Source of the DNA: Topomyia yanbarensis
Lineage: Eukaryota; Arthropoda; Insecta; Diptera; Culicidae
DNA length: 64,000 nucleotides
Assembly (NCBI RefSeq): GCF_030247195.1
Contig: NC_080672.1
Location: forward strand, 183,579,234 to 183,643,233
Direction of reading: 5' to 3'
The first letter of the stretch is position 1; each line of letters opens with the position of its first letter. The notes under the pieces were generated by a model. The model worked only from the letters and a program-made list of their open reading frames with translations. It did no database searches and was not told the origin of the DNA. The position numbers and the translations under genes are program-made. This document shows positions 10,242 through 19,872 of the stretch, one piece after another.

Positions 10242-10688
10242 AGGCGACGCGTACCCGTTTGAATCAGTTTTTGTTCTTATGTCGAACGGGTAAGATCATG
10301 GCTGCAGCGTCTGGGCACTACAATAAGCGGTAGACGCTATGCATTTTCGGCAGCGGTGGCCGTGTGCGGATTTTTCGGGTACCAGCATGGTGTCACAGAA
10401 TGATTTGCAAAGTGGGTGGGCGGGGTGGTTTGGTTTTAATTCAATACGGTGTGTGCTGCTTAAGAGTGTTGCGTTTGAAAAAAATATATTTATTTTTATG
10501 CATGCGTGTGCGTTGTAACTTGTTAATCCATGTTTACGGCGCTTTGTAGCTGCGTAGGGTAAAGAGCCTATAGGTTTTCATGTTTCATATTTCGGTTATA
10601 TGTTTTTTTTATCAGTAAGGCATCTGACAACGTGCTTCTGTAGTTATTGCACTGTTCAGCAGCGTAGTATTTTATATAGAAGAACACA

Positions 10689-10801
10689 CTCAGGTTTTTT
10701 TACGCGGATTTTGAAATTTACGCGGTTTTTATTAACGCGTTTTTTTTAATTTACGCGGTTTTCATTTACACGGCCTGTATCCCCTGCGTGAAAAATCTGA
10801 G
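10689..10801. mobile_element. Small MITE-like unit with ACGCGG repeats
   Basis: The unit is bounded by CTCAGGTTTTTTTACGCGG and its imperfect inverse, ending in GAAAAATCTGAG, and is filled with repeats of ATTTACGCGGTTTT. The same unit occurs in the segmental copy at 29354-29470. No target duplication is clear. Confidence 0.45.
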
Positions 10802-11833
10802 CGTAATTGCATCGGAAACAATCACATTCCCAGCAGAACTTTTTGTTTTCTAATTTCAAACACTTTTGTTTCGTACTGCACATAACGGAAAATTTTAAAA
10901 CAGAACTTACCGTCTCAGCAGCAGTTTAAGCGGGTGTTCTTTTTCGATTCAAATTCAAGCCATGTCTTAAGCGTTACTGGACTTAAAATTGTTTTCCCAG
11001 TTTATGCAGTCAGAGTATCTGTCCTGCCCTATGTATTTGAAACACATTTCTAATTGCGTTTTAAAGTATACAACAAATAGAACGGTTGGGTATACTAATT
11101 TAAATTTTAAAATAAATCTGTTTTAAAATATGAAACAAACCGCTGTACTGAAGATATAATTATGTCAGTCCTATTACCACGTAAAATACCTATATAACAT
11201 AAAACGCTGCAGAATTGGTTTAATAATACAATGTTTACACTACAGAGTTATAACACTTTTAATAATTAGCAACAAGAAAAATGTCACCAAGACAGCATAA
11301 AAACCCGTTTTAACTGGTAGTGCGAACGTTGCATAACAACGTAATTTATCAAATAATTTCATTTTTTCCACCACTAATCGATCAAGAAATACTTAAACTT
11401 AAGATTGTTTACTTAAGTTCATTAGTACATTATTGAAAATTTAAATGGAAAATGAAATTTCATATTTCATGGAGAATCTGTATATTTCCGTTGGCGGGCC
11501 TTGCGTTCCTCATCACAGCTTTCAATATGGAACTTTTCTTTTGAATATATTTTCTGGACAGACCAGCCTATTTTTACTAGACGGATCAGCCAAATAATGC
11601 CAATCACCTAGTGAGATACTTGATTAATTAATAGATTACCGTTAAAAGACCTTCAATAAATTATGTTTTGATGGGGAGGGTATATAGCAAACTGTAACAT
11701 ATGAAAAGAGGCGAGTGAACAAGAACGTGAGTCGATATGTGTGATAGATAAAATTCATTTGCACGCTCTTGAAAAAAGCTACATTTTTAATGTCACCGTG
11801 GTCGTGTCCTGTACACAACCCTTTAATTTTTTT

Positions 11834-13539
11834 GTAAATTGTGTTTTTGTCAATTTTACGTTCGTTAAAATTTTATCAAAATGCATCTTCTTGGTTGTTC
11901 TGAATAGAGTGAGATGTAAAATACAGAGGTTTTAGAACTTTTGCTCTCGTTGTAGTCTTTCTAACGAAGGCCTGATCAGTTCGTCGCCTGGTAACCGTTG
12001 TCCGCCAACACTGAAAATTCTCCATGTAGTAGTGTACAGACCTCTCATAGTCCGTCATAATCTAAGAATTTGTGCTGTATGGTTTCCACTAGTTCTGCAC
12101 AGTGAGTGCAATTAGCACCGTCCGCATGTGTCATGGTGTGTAGTAGTCGCCTATGCGTGTTTTGGTTCACATTTACTGATACTGATGTTGCAATGAGACT
12201 TAGGTTTCATAAGTTCTTTTGTAAAACTTTAAACCAGTCCTGATAATCTTGAAATTATGTAGTCGGCTGAAATGGACATCTTTGTAAAAGATGCAACACC
12301 TGTTATCGCGTGTATTTACAGATCTATTTTCTATTGGAAATAGCCCATTTTCTAAGGTTAACATCTCTAAAACTGGCAAAAATGGGCAAACCACTCGATA
12401 AATAAATAAAAGTACAGGAAAAATCCTCTAAATACTGGAAAAACTAGAGCACCACACTAACGAAACAGTTGCAGTGAAAATTTTCAGATACTGCCATCTA
12501 TTTTCGAATCCCGGCAATTGAACTCGATTTCTAAAATAGGTTATTAACAATAATTTTCAAACCTTTTTCAAAAGTAATGTTTTTGGTTTTTTTTACGAAT
12601 ATTTATTTATGATATATAGATACCAAAAGTATATAAAATATCGAACTATAGGTTTTCTCTGTAAAGAAGACAAAATCTTTTAAAATACATCCTTTGTATT
12701 CATCTTTTTAATAGTTTGTAGAGAAATAAGTCAAAAATTAGTTCGTTGGAAAAGTCAGTTTAGAATTATTGAAAACAAATACTACGGAGTTTCCGTCTGT
12801 GATCAATATGAGTCACTTTGGAATTCGAAATATTTGAACGAAAGGTTACTACATTACTAAAATCAGTAGTTTTGACGCAATAGAAAAAGCCTTTTTGCAC
12901 TTATGGACCAATGTGCAGTGTAGACAAGTTTGCCATTGCCCCTTGTAACCGACGATGGTGTCTTCTCCCTGGATCGTGTTGAAAGAAGGAATGTTCTTCG
13001 TTACCGCCATTCGAGCAACATGAACATCTCACAGGAATCAGGAATCAGTAGCGACTGGCTCAAATGGCTCGTTCCCCATATTGATCGGAGATTTGTGCCT
13101 TGCCGTGGTTTGTCTTTTCATCATTTTTGGGGTGGTTTGGGGAAGCGTAAGTGTAGGGATAAGGAAAACTACCACAGAGAGAAATACGGAAGAATGCTTC
13201 ACTCCCAAAAGAATAAAGACACTTTTGGATAAGCGGATATATAAACAGCGGGGATATTGAGATAACAGAACGACAACACCGCCGAAGAGATATTGTCATT
13301 CAAATTAAAATTGAACCGATTTAGGTTTATAAACTTAAGCCCTAACTTTTTGAAATTAATAGTTCAGCTTCTAACTCTTTTTCGACAGAAATTCCTGCAA
13401 AAATACTGTTATGGGCCGTGTTTGTGGGTGACCGAAGATTATACGACTCATGCGTTAAAATATACTTTATAAAATTAGAGACGCGAACAACACAGAGTGA
13501 TAAAAACGCGTGTTACTGTTATAAACTTGTACTACGTTC
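11834..13539. other. AT-rich DNA without recognisable gene
   Basis: This follows the end of segmental copy 1. A 100-codon frame at 12930-13232 (plus) has somewhat higher GC and could be a remnant of a coding exon, but I recognise no domain and there is no supporting neighbour. Nothing else is supported. Confidence 0.3.
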
Positions 13540-14008
13540 TGGCACAGCTAACCAGATACTGTTCGTGGCGTCAACTGAGTGACTGACAGGCTGCCACCGG
13601 TGAGCCAAGCAATTCCTATTGGGTTGTAGTGATGTCCATGTCTCCAACATACGGAACTCCACGGACACGCGAAGGGCGGCGAGGTACCTGAACAGCTGAA
13701 TCGGCTTCATTTGCAGACTGAAATTCTGATGTCGAACTTGGCGATGTTGAAGACAAAGAAGACGATACTGATGACAGTGACGCTGACTCCGAAGACAAGG
13801 CAGGCCTTCTCACCAGAGTATTTGGTGTTGACGATGGTCTCAAACTAGAGCAGCAAACTAGAGATGCTACTGGCATTGAGTGTGCTAATGGGTCCGTTTC
13901 TGCGACGAACCGGAAGATTCTAAGCATCAAGCAGAACGTTGATTGGAAGCGGACTATCTGTCGATGTCGATACGTTGAGACCTTCCGATACAGCGCGATC
14001 TCGAAGCT
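13540..14008 (-). pseudogene. Gypsy integrase tail region
   Basis: Downstream of the integrase C-terminal domain on the minus strand lies a serine/threonine/proline-rich tail, for example SSVSSSLSSTSPSS near 13780. Stops and frame changes are present. Low-complexity tails of this type follow the integrase in Mag-like elements. The LTR that should follow is not identifiable. Confidence 0.55.
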
Positions 14009-14430
14009 GGTTAACATGGGACCGAGCAAGCCTCCTATTGTCGAGCTGAACGTTGTGCATTGCACGACCTACACGTTCCACTACTATTCCTGGAGCCCAG
14101 TGCCATTGTTTTTTAGCGAAAACTTTTGCGTATACTGGATCTTTCGCTTTGAATTCACGCTTCTGGGGTCAACACTCGCTCGGCTATACAAACTGTACAG
14201 GGTCTGGTGGAGGACGGAGTAGATCCAACCTGGCACTGGTCGGACGACCGAACATGACTTCTACTGGTGATTTTCCATCTAGAAAAGAAAACCAAGTTGT
14301 GCTCCTGTAAGTCAGCAAAAATGTACTGAGTGCTTCACGCATTGTAGCTCTCCTCTCCTTAAGTGACTGTTTGAACGTATCCACAAACCGCTCAGCTTGA
14401 CCGTTCGATTGTGGGTGAGACGGCACCATT
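14009..14430 (-). repeat. Tandem duplication in integrase, unit 1
   Basis: This ~420-bp unit encodes, on the minus strand, SHPQSNGQAERFVDTFK, the integrase segment with the catalytic Glu, followed by the C-terminal part. It recurs directly at 14431-14807. Unit 1 carries ~43 bp (about 14283-14325) that are missing from unit 2. The duplication breaks the integrase frame. Confidence 0.9.
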
Positions 14431-14807
14431 GTTAACATGGGACCGAGCAAGCCTCCTATTGTCGAGCTGAACGTTGTGCATTGCACGACCTACACGTTCC
14501 ACTACTATTCCTGGAGCCCAGTGTCATTGTTTTTTAGCGAAAACTTTTGCGTATACTGGATCTTTCGCTTTGAATTCACGCTTCTGGGGTCAACACTCGC
14601 TCGGCTATACAAACTGTACAGGGTCTGGTGGAGGACGGAGTAGATCCAACCTGGCACTGGTCGGACGACCGAACATGACTTCTACTGGTGATTTTCCATC
14701 TAGAGTGCTTCACGCATTGTAGCTCTCCTCTCCTTAAGTGGCTGTTTGAACGTATCCACAAACCGCTCAGCTTGACCGTTCGATTGTGGGTGAGACGGCA
14801 CCGTTGT
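14431..14807 (-). repeat. Tandem duplication in integrase, unit 2
   Basis: Second copy of the 14009-14430 unit, nearly identical apart from the 43-bp deletion and a few substitutions. High similarity implies a recent event compared with the age of the element itself. Confidence 0.9.
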
Positions 14808-14991
14808 GAGATGCTCGATACCGTTATCCGTACAGTAGGATTAAAGTTCTGCATTGGTAAACTGTGAGCCGTTGACGCTCACTAGTGACTCCGGCATTCC
14901 CAAGCGTGCGAACAATTCCCTGAGGACTTTCACTGTGGCGGCTGCCCGAGCAACACCGTTTGTTGACTAGCGGTTTCAGCCAACATAATTC

Positions 14992-15661
14992 GTTACATAA
15001 AGGCATATTATATTACGATGATTGTGCTGGTTTAACGTATGCGGAATAAAATTTGGACAAAATTCAACAGGCAATTTTTTTGTAGAAAACCATTTATTAA
15101 ATGTTCTCTCTGTATGAAAACATTTGTCACCTTATTAACTTTATGTAGAAAAAAAATTGAGCCCATTCGAGAAGCTTTATGATAGTTTACAGGAACTTTT
15201 TGCAAAGGAGTCAAAAAAATTGATGTTGGCATATTCTTAATTTCCTTCTTAATTTTGATTATCACGGTTCTTTGTTTTAGGTCGAAAATTATTGGCATAT
15301 ACTCTCTGGTTAAAATTATTTCAGAAATTTTGGTATATTTGGAGGTTTATTTTGGTACATTTGGAGGTTTATCAGCCTTTGGTACAAAAAGTATGTCGTA
15401 ATCCTCCAATGCGCCAAAACTTTTTTTTTGCATAATAGCTAGGTGCCAGATTGGGCGTTCGCTGCCATTTCGTTCACATGGTATCTCCTAGCGGGTCGAA
15501 ATTAACACTGGATGTTTAAAATAAGTGTGCCTAGAGTATGATGTTTAGTATGATGCCTTGCAACCGGTTGCATTTTTGTTTTAATGCTGGAAGCGTTGTC
15601 CAAATTTCATTCCGCATACGTTACCAAAAAGCGCACGTGCAAAAGCTTATGCTTATGCAAC
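14992..15661. mobile_element. MITE-like insertion in integrase with inverted ends
   Basis: The ends are related in inverse orientation. Left GTTACATAA... with AACGTATGCGGAATAAAATT at 15033, and right TTATGCAAC, with the inverse of AACGTATGCGGAATGAAATT ending near 15622. The integrase coding sequence is recognisable on both sides (FFSKWPE near 15740; conserved core after 14990). Flanking ATAATTCG and CTAAGTCG could be a decayed 8-bp target duplication. There is no transposase frame. Confidence 0.6.
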
Positions 15662-16495
15662 TAAGTCGAATAAGTCGTTGGTTCTTACAAGTGCTACTTG
15701 GGTGTAGTGATGCTGCTCTCTGCACAATCTCAGGCCACTTCGAAAAAAAATCAAAGACGATTGGTCCAGCATAGTCAAGATGAACACGCTGCTGCTGTTG
15801 ATTTAGGCCAAGACAAAGGCGCTGACTTCTGTGGTGCTTTCGCAGCCATCGCACATTGATAGCAGGATTCTACATAATCAACAATGTCGTTATCGAGAGT
15901 TGGCCAATAAACAAAAGACCTGGCAATCAACTTCATTCGCTGGATTCCAAGGTGGCCACGATTAAGCTTCTGAAGACTGCGCAGGCGATGGGGCGAAGGA
16001 GTCGATCAACCGATTCGAGCGCCAAATAATATTCAGCTTTGTACTCACGTCCTGCAGCTGCTTCAGCTCTACATCAGTAACGATCTGAGGACAACCGTTA
16101 AGCAAGTATCGATAAACTTCTTTAGTGATAGGATCGGACTGTGTAGACTGTTGTACGATTCTAAAACTTAGAGGGAGAACGGTTAGTGTATCCTGTGTAA
16201 CTGACCTTAAGTCATTCTCCAAAGAGACCGAAGCAGTCACGTAGTCTTGCTCAAGTCTGACGTGATGGCTGACGGGAATGTATGTCAGCATTGCCGAATT
16301 TGTCGGGACGTATGCGATGGTAAACTCATAAAGCAATACCGTAAGAGCCCAACGTTGCAACCGGTTCGATGTGTAAACAGAAATTCCTTTTCTCGAACCG
16401 AAAATCTGGGTCGTGATCGGTCTGAAAATGAAAGCGACAACCAAACAGCATTTTGTGAAATTTAGTCACTGCAATAATTATTGCAAGTCCTTCAC
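15662..16495 (-). pseudogene. Gypsy RNase H C-terminus and integrase N-terminal part
   Basis: On the minus strand, from 16495 down, the sequence reads CDREGLAIIIAVTKFHKMLFG and TDHDP, followed by VYTSNRLQRWAL; these are RNase H and its junction. The integrase zinc module follows, with HLGIQRMK near 15940 and a C-x-x-C segment near 15870. The start of the catalytic core (DYAGPI, FFSKWPE) lies near 15750. Stops and frame changes show that it is dead. Confidence 0.85.
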
Positions 16496-16500
16496 GATCG

Positions 16501-17339
16501 CACAGTGGCACCTGTTCATATAAAGTTGTGACAAAATTATAAAAATTGTTTTATGTGACTAAAAATCGGGTTTTTAACTAATTTTGGGTCGCTGAATCCA
16601 TTTCTGCTATCAGTTTTGAAATTACATAATTCTTTTTTTCGACTACTTTTATATAAACCCATTTGAAGGCGTTGGACGTTTAAGGGTTAATTTACAAGTT
16701 AATAATAGTAGTCAATCACATCGGATAGCTATTTTTTCAGTTATATGATGTTCTTTAGGCAACCAATTTGTAAGGAGATTTATGGGCTACAGGACGTCTC
16801 CAAATGGGTATTTTCAAAAATACAGACATAACAACTTTGGCGCAAAAATGCGCAAGATGAGACCTTTATATCTTGAAACTACACTAAATTTTGAGTCAGA
16901 TTGATGATAAGTGACCCGTGGGAGACCATCTCAAAAATTGGAAACGTATAATCATAAATTACTGATATGAAATATAATTTCTTAATTGATTTTCCTTGTT
17001 ACAGAATAAACGTGAATCATTGTTGCACAAAAACTCATATCAATAGTTTTGCATATTCATACTCCTTTCCAAAAAACTCAAAACTACTCTAATCGGCCGA
17101 GTAGTTCTTGAGATATCGCCACTTGAAGTTCGAAGGTACGAACAATTCTAATGAATTGAATTCAACAGAAAACCTCGACATCACCTGCTTCAATGACATG
17201 TGAAAAATTCAGTTTTCATCCGATTATGGTAAAATTTTGGGATAATTTTATTCAAACTGGGAGAAAAATAAAATAAATATTCACAAAAGAATTACAAGAC
17301 ATAATTTTTTGGTGTTTTGTCACTCGTAGTGCCACTGTG
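16501..17339. mobile_element. Non-autonomous Transib/RAG-type transposon with 12/23 RSS-like ends
   Basis: The element lies exactly between two GATCG pentamers (16496-16500 and 17340-17344). The left end is CACAGTG, 23 bases, ACAAAATTA (16501-16539). The right end, read inward on the minus strand, is CACAGTG, 12 bases, ACAAAACAC (17339-17312). Both ends share the 11-mer CACAGTGGCAC. Removing the element and one GATCG restores the RNase H frame of the host retrotransposon. A 5-bp target duplication with CACWRTG termini is the signature of Transib, the relative of RAG1; vertebrate RSSs have the same heptamer-12/23-nonamer layout. The 839-bp interior has no transposase frame, so any movement would need a transposase supplied elsewhere. 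Confidence 0.85.
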
Positions 17340-17344
17340 GATCG

Positions 17345-17930
17345 TGCTGATTATAGTTTTCTCTGCTGCTGTCAGTGCTCTGGAAGCATGCTGTACCACC
17401 TTGAGAGTACCGTCCGGAAACTTGTGTAATAAGGTTGCACCGACACCAACAGACGACGCATCTGCCGACACAACTATATTGAGCGCAGGGTTGAAGTGTA
17501 TCAACAGTAGATCGGCTTTCAACACCTCCTTAAATTTCTTAAATGCAACCTGGCATTTTGCCGTCCACTCAAATTTTGCATCCGCCTTGAGCAGCTCATC
17601 AAGAGGATACCGAAGGGTGTGCATACTAGTAACAAACTTGCCGTAGTAATTTATTGTCCTAGGAAAGAACGAACACCGGAAACGTAAGTGGGCGGTGGCA
17701 TTTCGTTGATGGCTTGAACCTTTGATGGATCCGCGCGTAGACCGTTGCGGTCAAGAAAATGACCGACATATTTAATTTGCGGCAGAGCCAACATGCACTT
17801 TTCAATCCGAATGGTATATCCAAAATCGCTGATCCTTTGAAACACTGCAGGAAAGTTTGTCAAGTGATTTTCAGAATTTACACCAACGACGACGTCATCC
17901 AAATAACCACACGTATGAGGGAGGCGTGCC
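17345..17930 (-). pseudogene. Gypsy RT C-terminal part and RNase H start
   Basis: The minus strand reads CGYLDDVVV, the polymerase box, near 17905, then CMLALPQIKYVGHFLDRNG and VRSFLGQ. A frame change near 17650 leads to RNase H with SADASSVGVGATLL near 17460 and RALTAAEK near 17370. It ends at the transposon insertion. The family and domain order are unambiguous, and the copy is broken. Confidence 0.88.
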
Positions 17931-17934
17931 AGCC

Positions 17935-18225
17935 TCTCCTAACCATGACATATACGATCATCTAAAATGACATAGTTTTACGTTTGATTTTAGTTTTACA
18001 TGTCGTTGAATTTAGCGAGTCACATAATTTTACTCCACATATGGCGTTTGTTTAAAATGCTGAAGGGTGTAAATTTTTGGCACTGCGCATGGAAAGTACA
18101 TCTTTCTTGTAAATTTAAATAGAACACGGTTATCTTTCGTCATTTTGTCAATTACGGTTTGTTAGATTGGGGCAAGTTTGGAATTACGTCAACGATAAAA
18201 TTCAGATTTTTTTGGTGTGTGTGCA
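17935..18225. mobile_element. MITE family A, intact-looking copy in gypsy RT
   Basis: This ~290-bp segment, from CATGACATATACGATCATC to ACGTCAACGATAAAATT with a GTGTGTG tail, matches the two halves at about 24630-24700 and 32923-33600 that are separated by nested insertions. It replaces the central RT of the gypsy element; some 60 RT codons are missing, so insertion was accompanied by deletion or the element entered an already deleted copy. Confidence 0.7.
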
Positions 18226-18576
18226 ATTAGCCATTTTGTTGAAAATTCCCTCCGGTAGCGGCAACGGATATTGATGCGGGTGCAGAGCATTGTTAAGACC
18301 GGTGGAATAGTCACCACAAATTCGAATAGATCCATTCGTTTTTTGGACGATGACAATGGGAGCTGCCCAATCCGAAAAGTCTACCGGTGCAATGATTTTT
18401 GCTTGTTCTAATCGGTCGAGTTCATTATCCACACTGCTGTGACAGCATAAGCCACCAGACGCTTTGGTTGAAAATCTGGATTTGCACCTGGTTTCAGTCG
18501 CAATTTCACTTTTGTTTTCATACACAACCCCGTTCCTAAATACACTCGGGTATGCTGCTTTGAGTGACTGAAAAGT
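18226..18576 (-). pseudogene. Gypsy RT N-terminal part, cut by assembly gap
   Basis: The minus strand reads [28 protein letters not shown], then [14 protein letters not shown] and [12 protein letters not shown], the start of a Ty3-type RT. A frameshift lies near 18440. Sequence upstream in the element is lost in the N run that begins at 18577. Confidence 0.88.
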
Positions 18577-19076
18577 NNNNNNNNNNNNNNNNNNNNNNNN
18601 NNNNNNNNNNNNNNNNNNNNNNNNNNNNNNNNNNNNNNNNNNNNNNNNNNNNNNNNNNNNNNNNNNNNNNNNNNNNNNNNNNNNNNNNNNNNNNNNNNNN
18701 NNNNNNNNNNNNNNNNNNNNNNNNNNNNNNNNNNNNNNNNNNNNNNNNNNNNNNNNNNNNNNNNNNNNNNNNNNNNNNNNNNNNNNNNNNNNNNNNNNNN
18801 NNNNNNNNNNNNNNNNNNNNNNNNNNNNNNNNNNNNNNNNNNNNNNNNNNNNNNNNNNNNNNNNNNNNNNNNNNNNNNNNNNNNNNNNNNNNNNNNNNNN
18901 NNNNNNNNNNNNNNNNNNNNNNNNNNNNNNNNNNNNNNNNNNNNNNNNNNNNNNNNNNNNNNNNNNNNNNNNNNNNNNNNNNNNNNNNNNNNNNNNNNNN
19001 NNNNNNNNNNNNNNNNNNNNNNNNNNNNNNNNNNNNNNNNNNNNNNNNNNNNNNNNNNNNNNNNNNNNNNNNNNNN
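18577..19076. other. Assembly gap (500 N)
   Basis: Exactly 500 undetermined bases, a placeholder size, so the true distance is unknown. It probably hides the protease/gag side of the minus-strand gypsy element, because RT is cut at the gap's left edge and no gypsy sequence is recognised on the right. Confidence 0.98.
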
Positions 19077-19500
19077 ATGATTGAGCTGATTCTTTTGTTC
19101 AATTATATTTTTGCTAAAGTTTGCTGAAATGGATGCTATGGGTTCACTTGATCCCTTCAAATTCGTGGAGATTTGATCCCCTTCGCCATACTTCCTACAC
19201 ACCACTGAAAATAACCAAATTCACTCCAGAACAATTGGAGTCATTGTTGTCATAAAAAAATGTCAAAAATGAACGATTCATCATAAAGAAACATAACTGT
19301 AATTGTTTACTACAGTATACGTAGCAACCATTCATCCCACATTTGACATTCCTCAACCATAATAAAGACAGCTTTCAAATAATTGCACGGAGATTTGGGG
19401 AATTCGTAAAAAAATCAGGTGAGAGATGCGTAATATGTAGTAACAAAAATAACCATATCTAATCATAACAATCTAATCAATACTACAATCCATTTATAAA
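19077..19500. other. AT-rich sequence right of the gap
   Basis: No gene is seen. Phrases of the type GGGATCAAGT occur near 19150 and in inverse near 19167, and again near 19897, 19915 and 20104, suggesting decayed copies of one repeat. Confidence 0.35.
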
Positions 19501-19872
19501 ATTGAATGGGGTAATGTACCCGTTTTTGCCCTATTAAGAAGGGTTCCACATTATTACTACAATAAGTTTATTATTTCAGCTTCTTTGATTTGTTATTAAG
19601 GTCCATTTTTTATTTCGATTGTAGAGGTTTTAACGTTAAGGTCATTCGCCTCTTATTAAGAGCCAATATAATAACAAAATTGTCTTGAGAATGGTGAAAA
19701 TTTTCTGTTTGAGCGCAGCAAAATCTCTAATCAAGTACCCCCATTATCGCAATACCATTTGAGTCAATGCGTTGAGCAAAGATGGCAGACGCTGCTCTAA
19801 CCAAAGGCTTCAGATGGGTAGGATGATAGTAGAAACAGGGCAAAAATAGGCTTATTACCCTACATGCTCTTT
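19501..19872. mobile_element. MITE-like unit with GGGTAAT...TTTTTGCCCT inverted ends
   Basis: Left end GGGGTAATGTACCCGTTTTTGCCCT and right end, in inverse, AGGGTAATAAGCCTATTTTTGCCCT pair over ~25 bases. A SINE fragment sits inside. A diverged relative of the right half is visible at about 37225-37375. No target duplication is clear. Confidence 0.5.
19601..19652 (-). mobile_element. 5'-truncated SINE fragment with TSD
   Basis: The minus strand matches the last ~45 bases before the A tail of the SINE at 1400-1580 (GAGGCGAATGACCTTAA..., AACCTCTA). It is flanked by TTATTAAG at 19593-19600 and 19653-19660, a clean 8-bp duplication. The tRNA-related part is missing, as expected for incomplete reverse transcription. 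Confidence 0.8.

Larger units (their letters stand above)
13540..18576 (-). mobile_element. Mag-like Ty3/gypsy retrotransposon, fragmented
   Basis: On the minus strand the order is RT N-terminus (18526-18226), RT C-terminus and RNase H start (17930-17340), RNase H remainder and integrase N-terminus (16495-15662), then integrase C-terminus and tail (14990-13540). Three insertions split it: 14992-15661, 16501-17339 and about 17935-18225. Phrases around the RNase H/integrase junction (VYTSNRLQRWAL) are characteristic of the Mag lineage, an inference from memory. The gag side is lost in the 500-N gap. Confidence 0.88.

Noticed and set aside
12930..13232. 100-codon plus-strand frame as a host exon
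   Set aside because: No domain, splice context or neighbour supports it; kept only as a remark for this interval.
18408..19205. 265-codon minus-strand frame across the first N run
   Set aside because: The frame exists only because N codons are not read as stops; the gap length is a placeholder.
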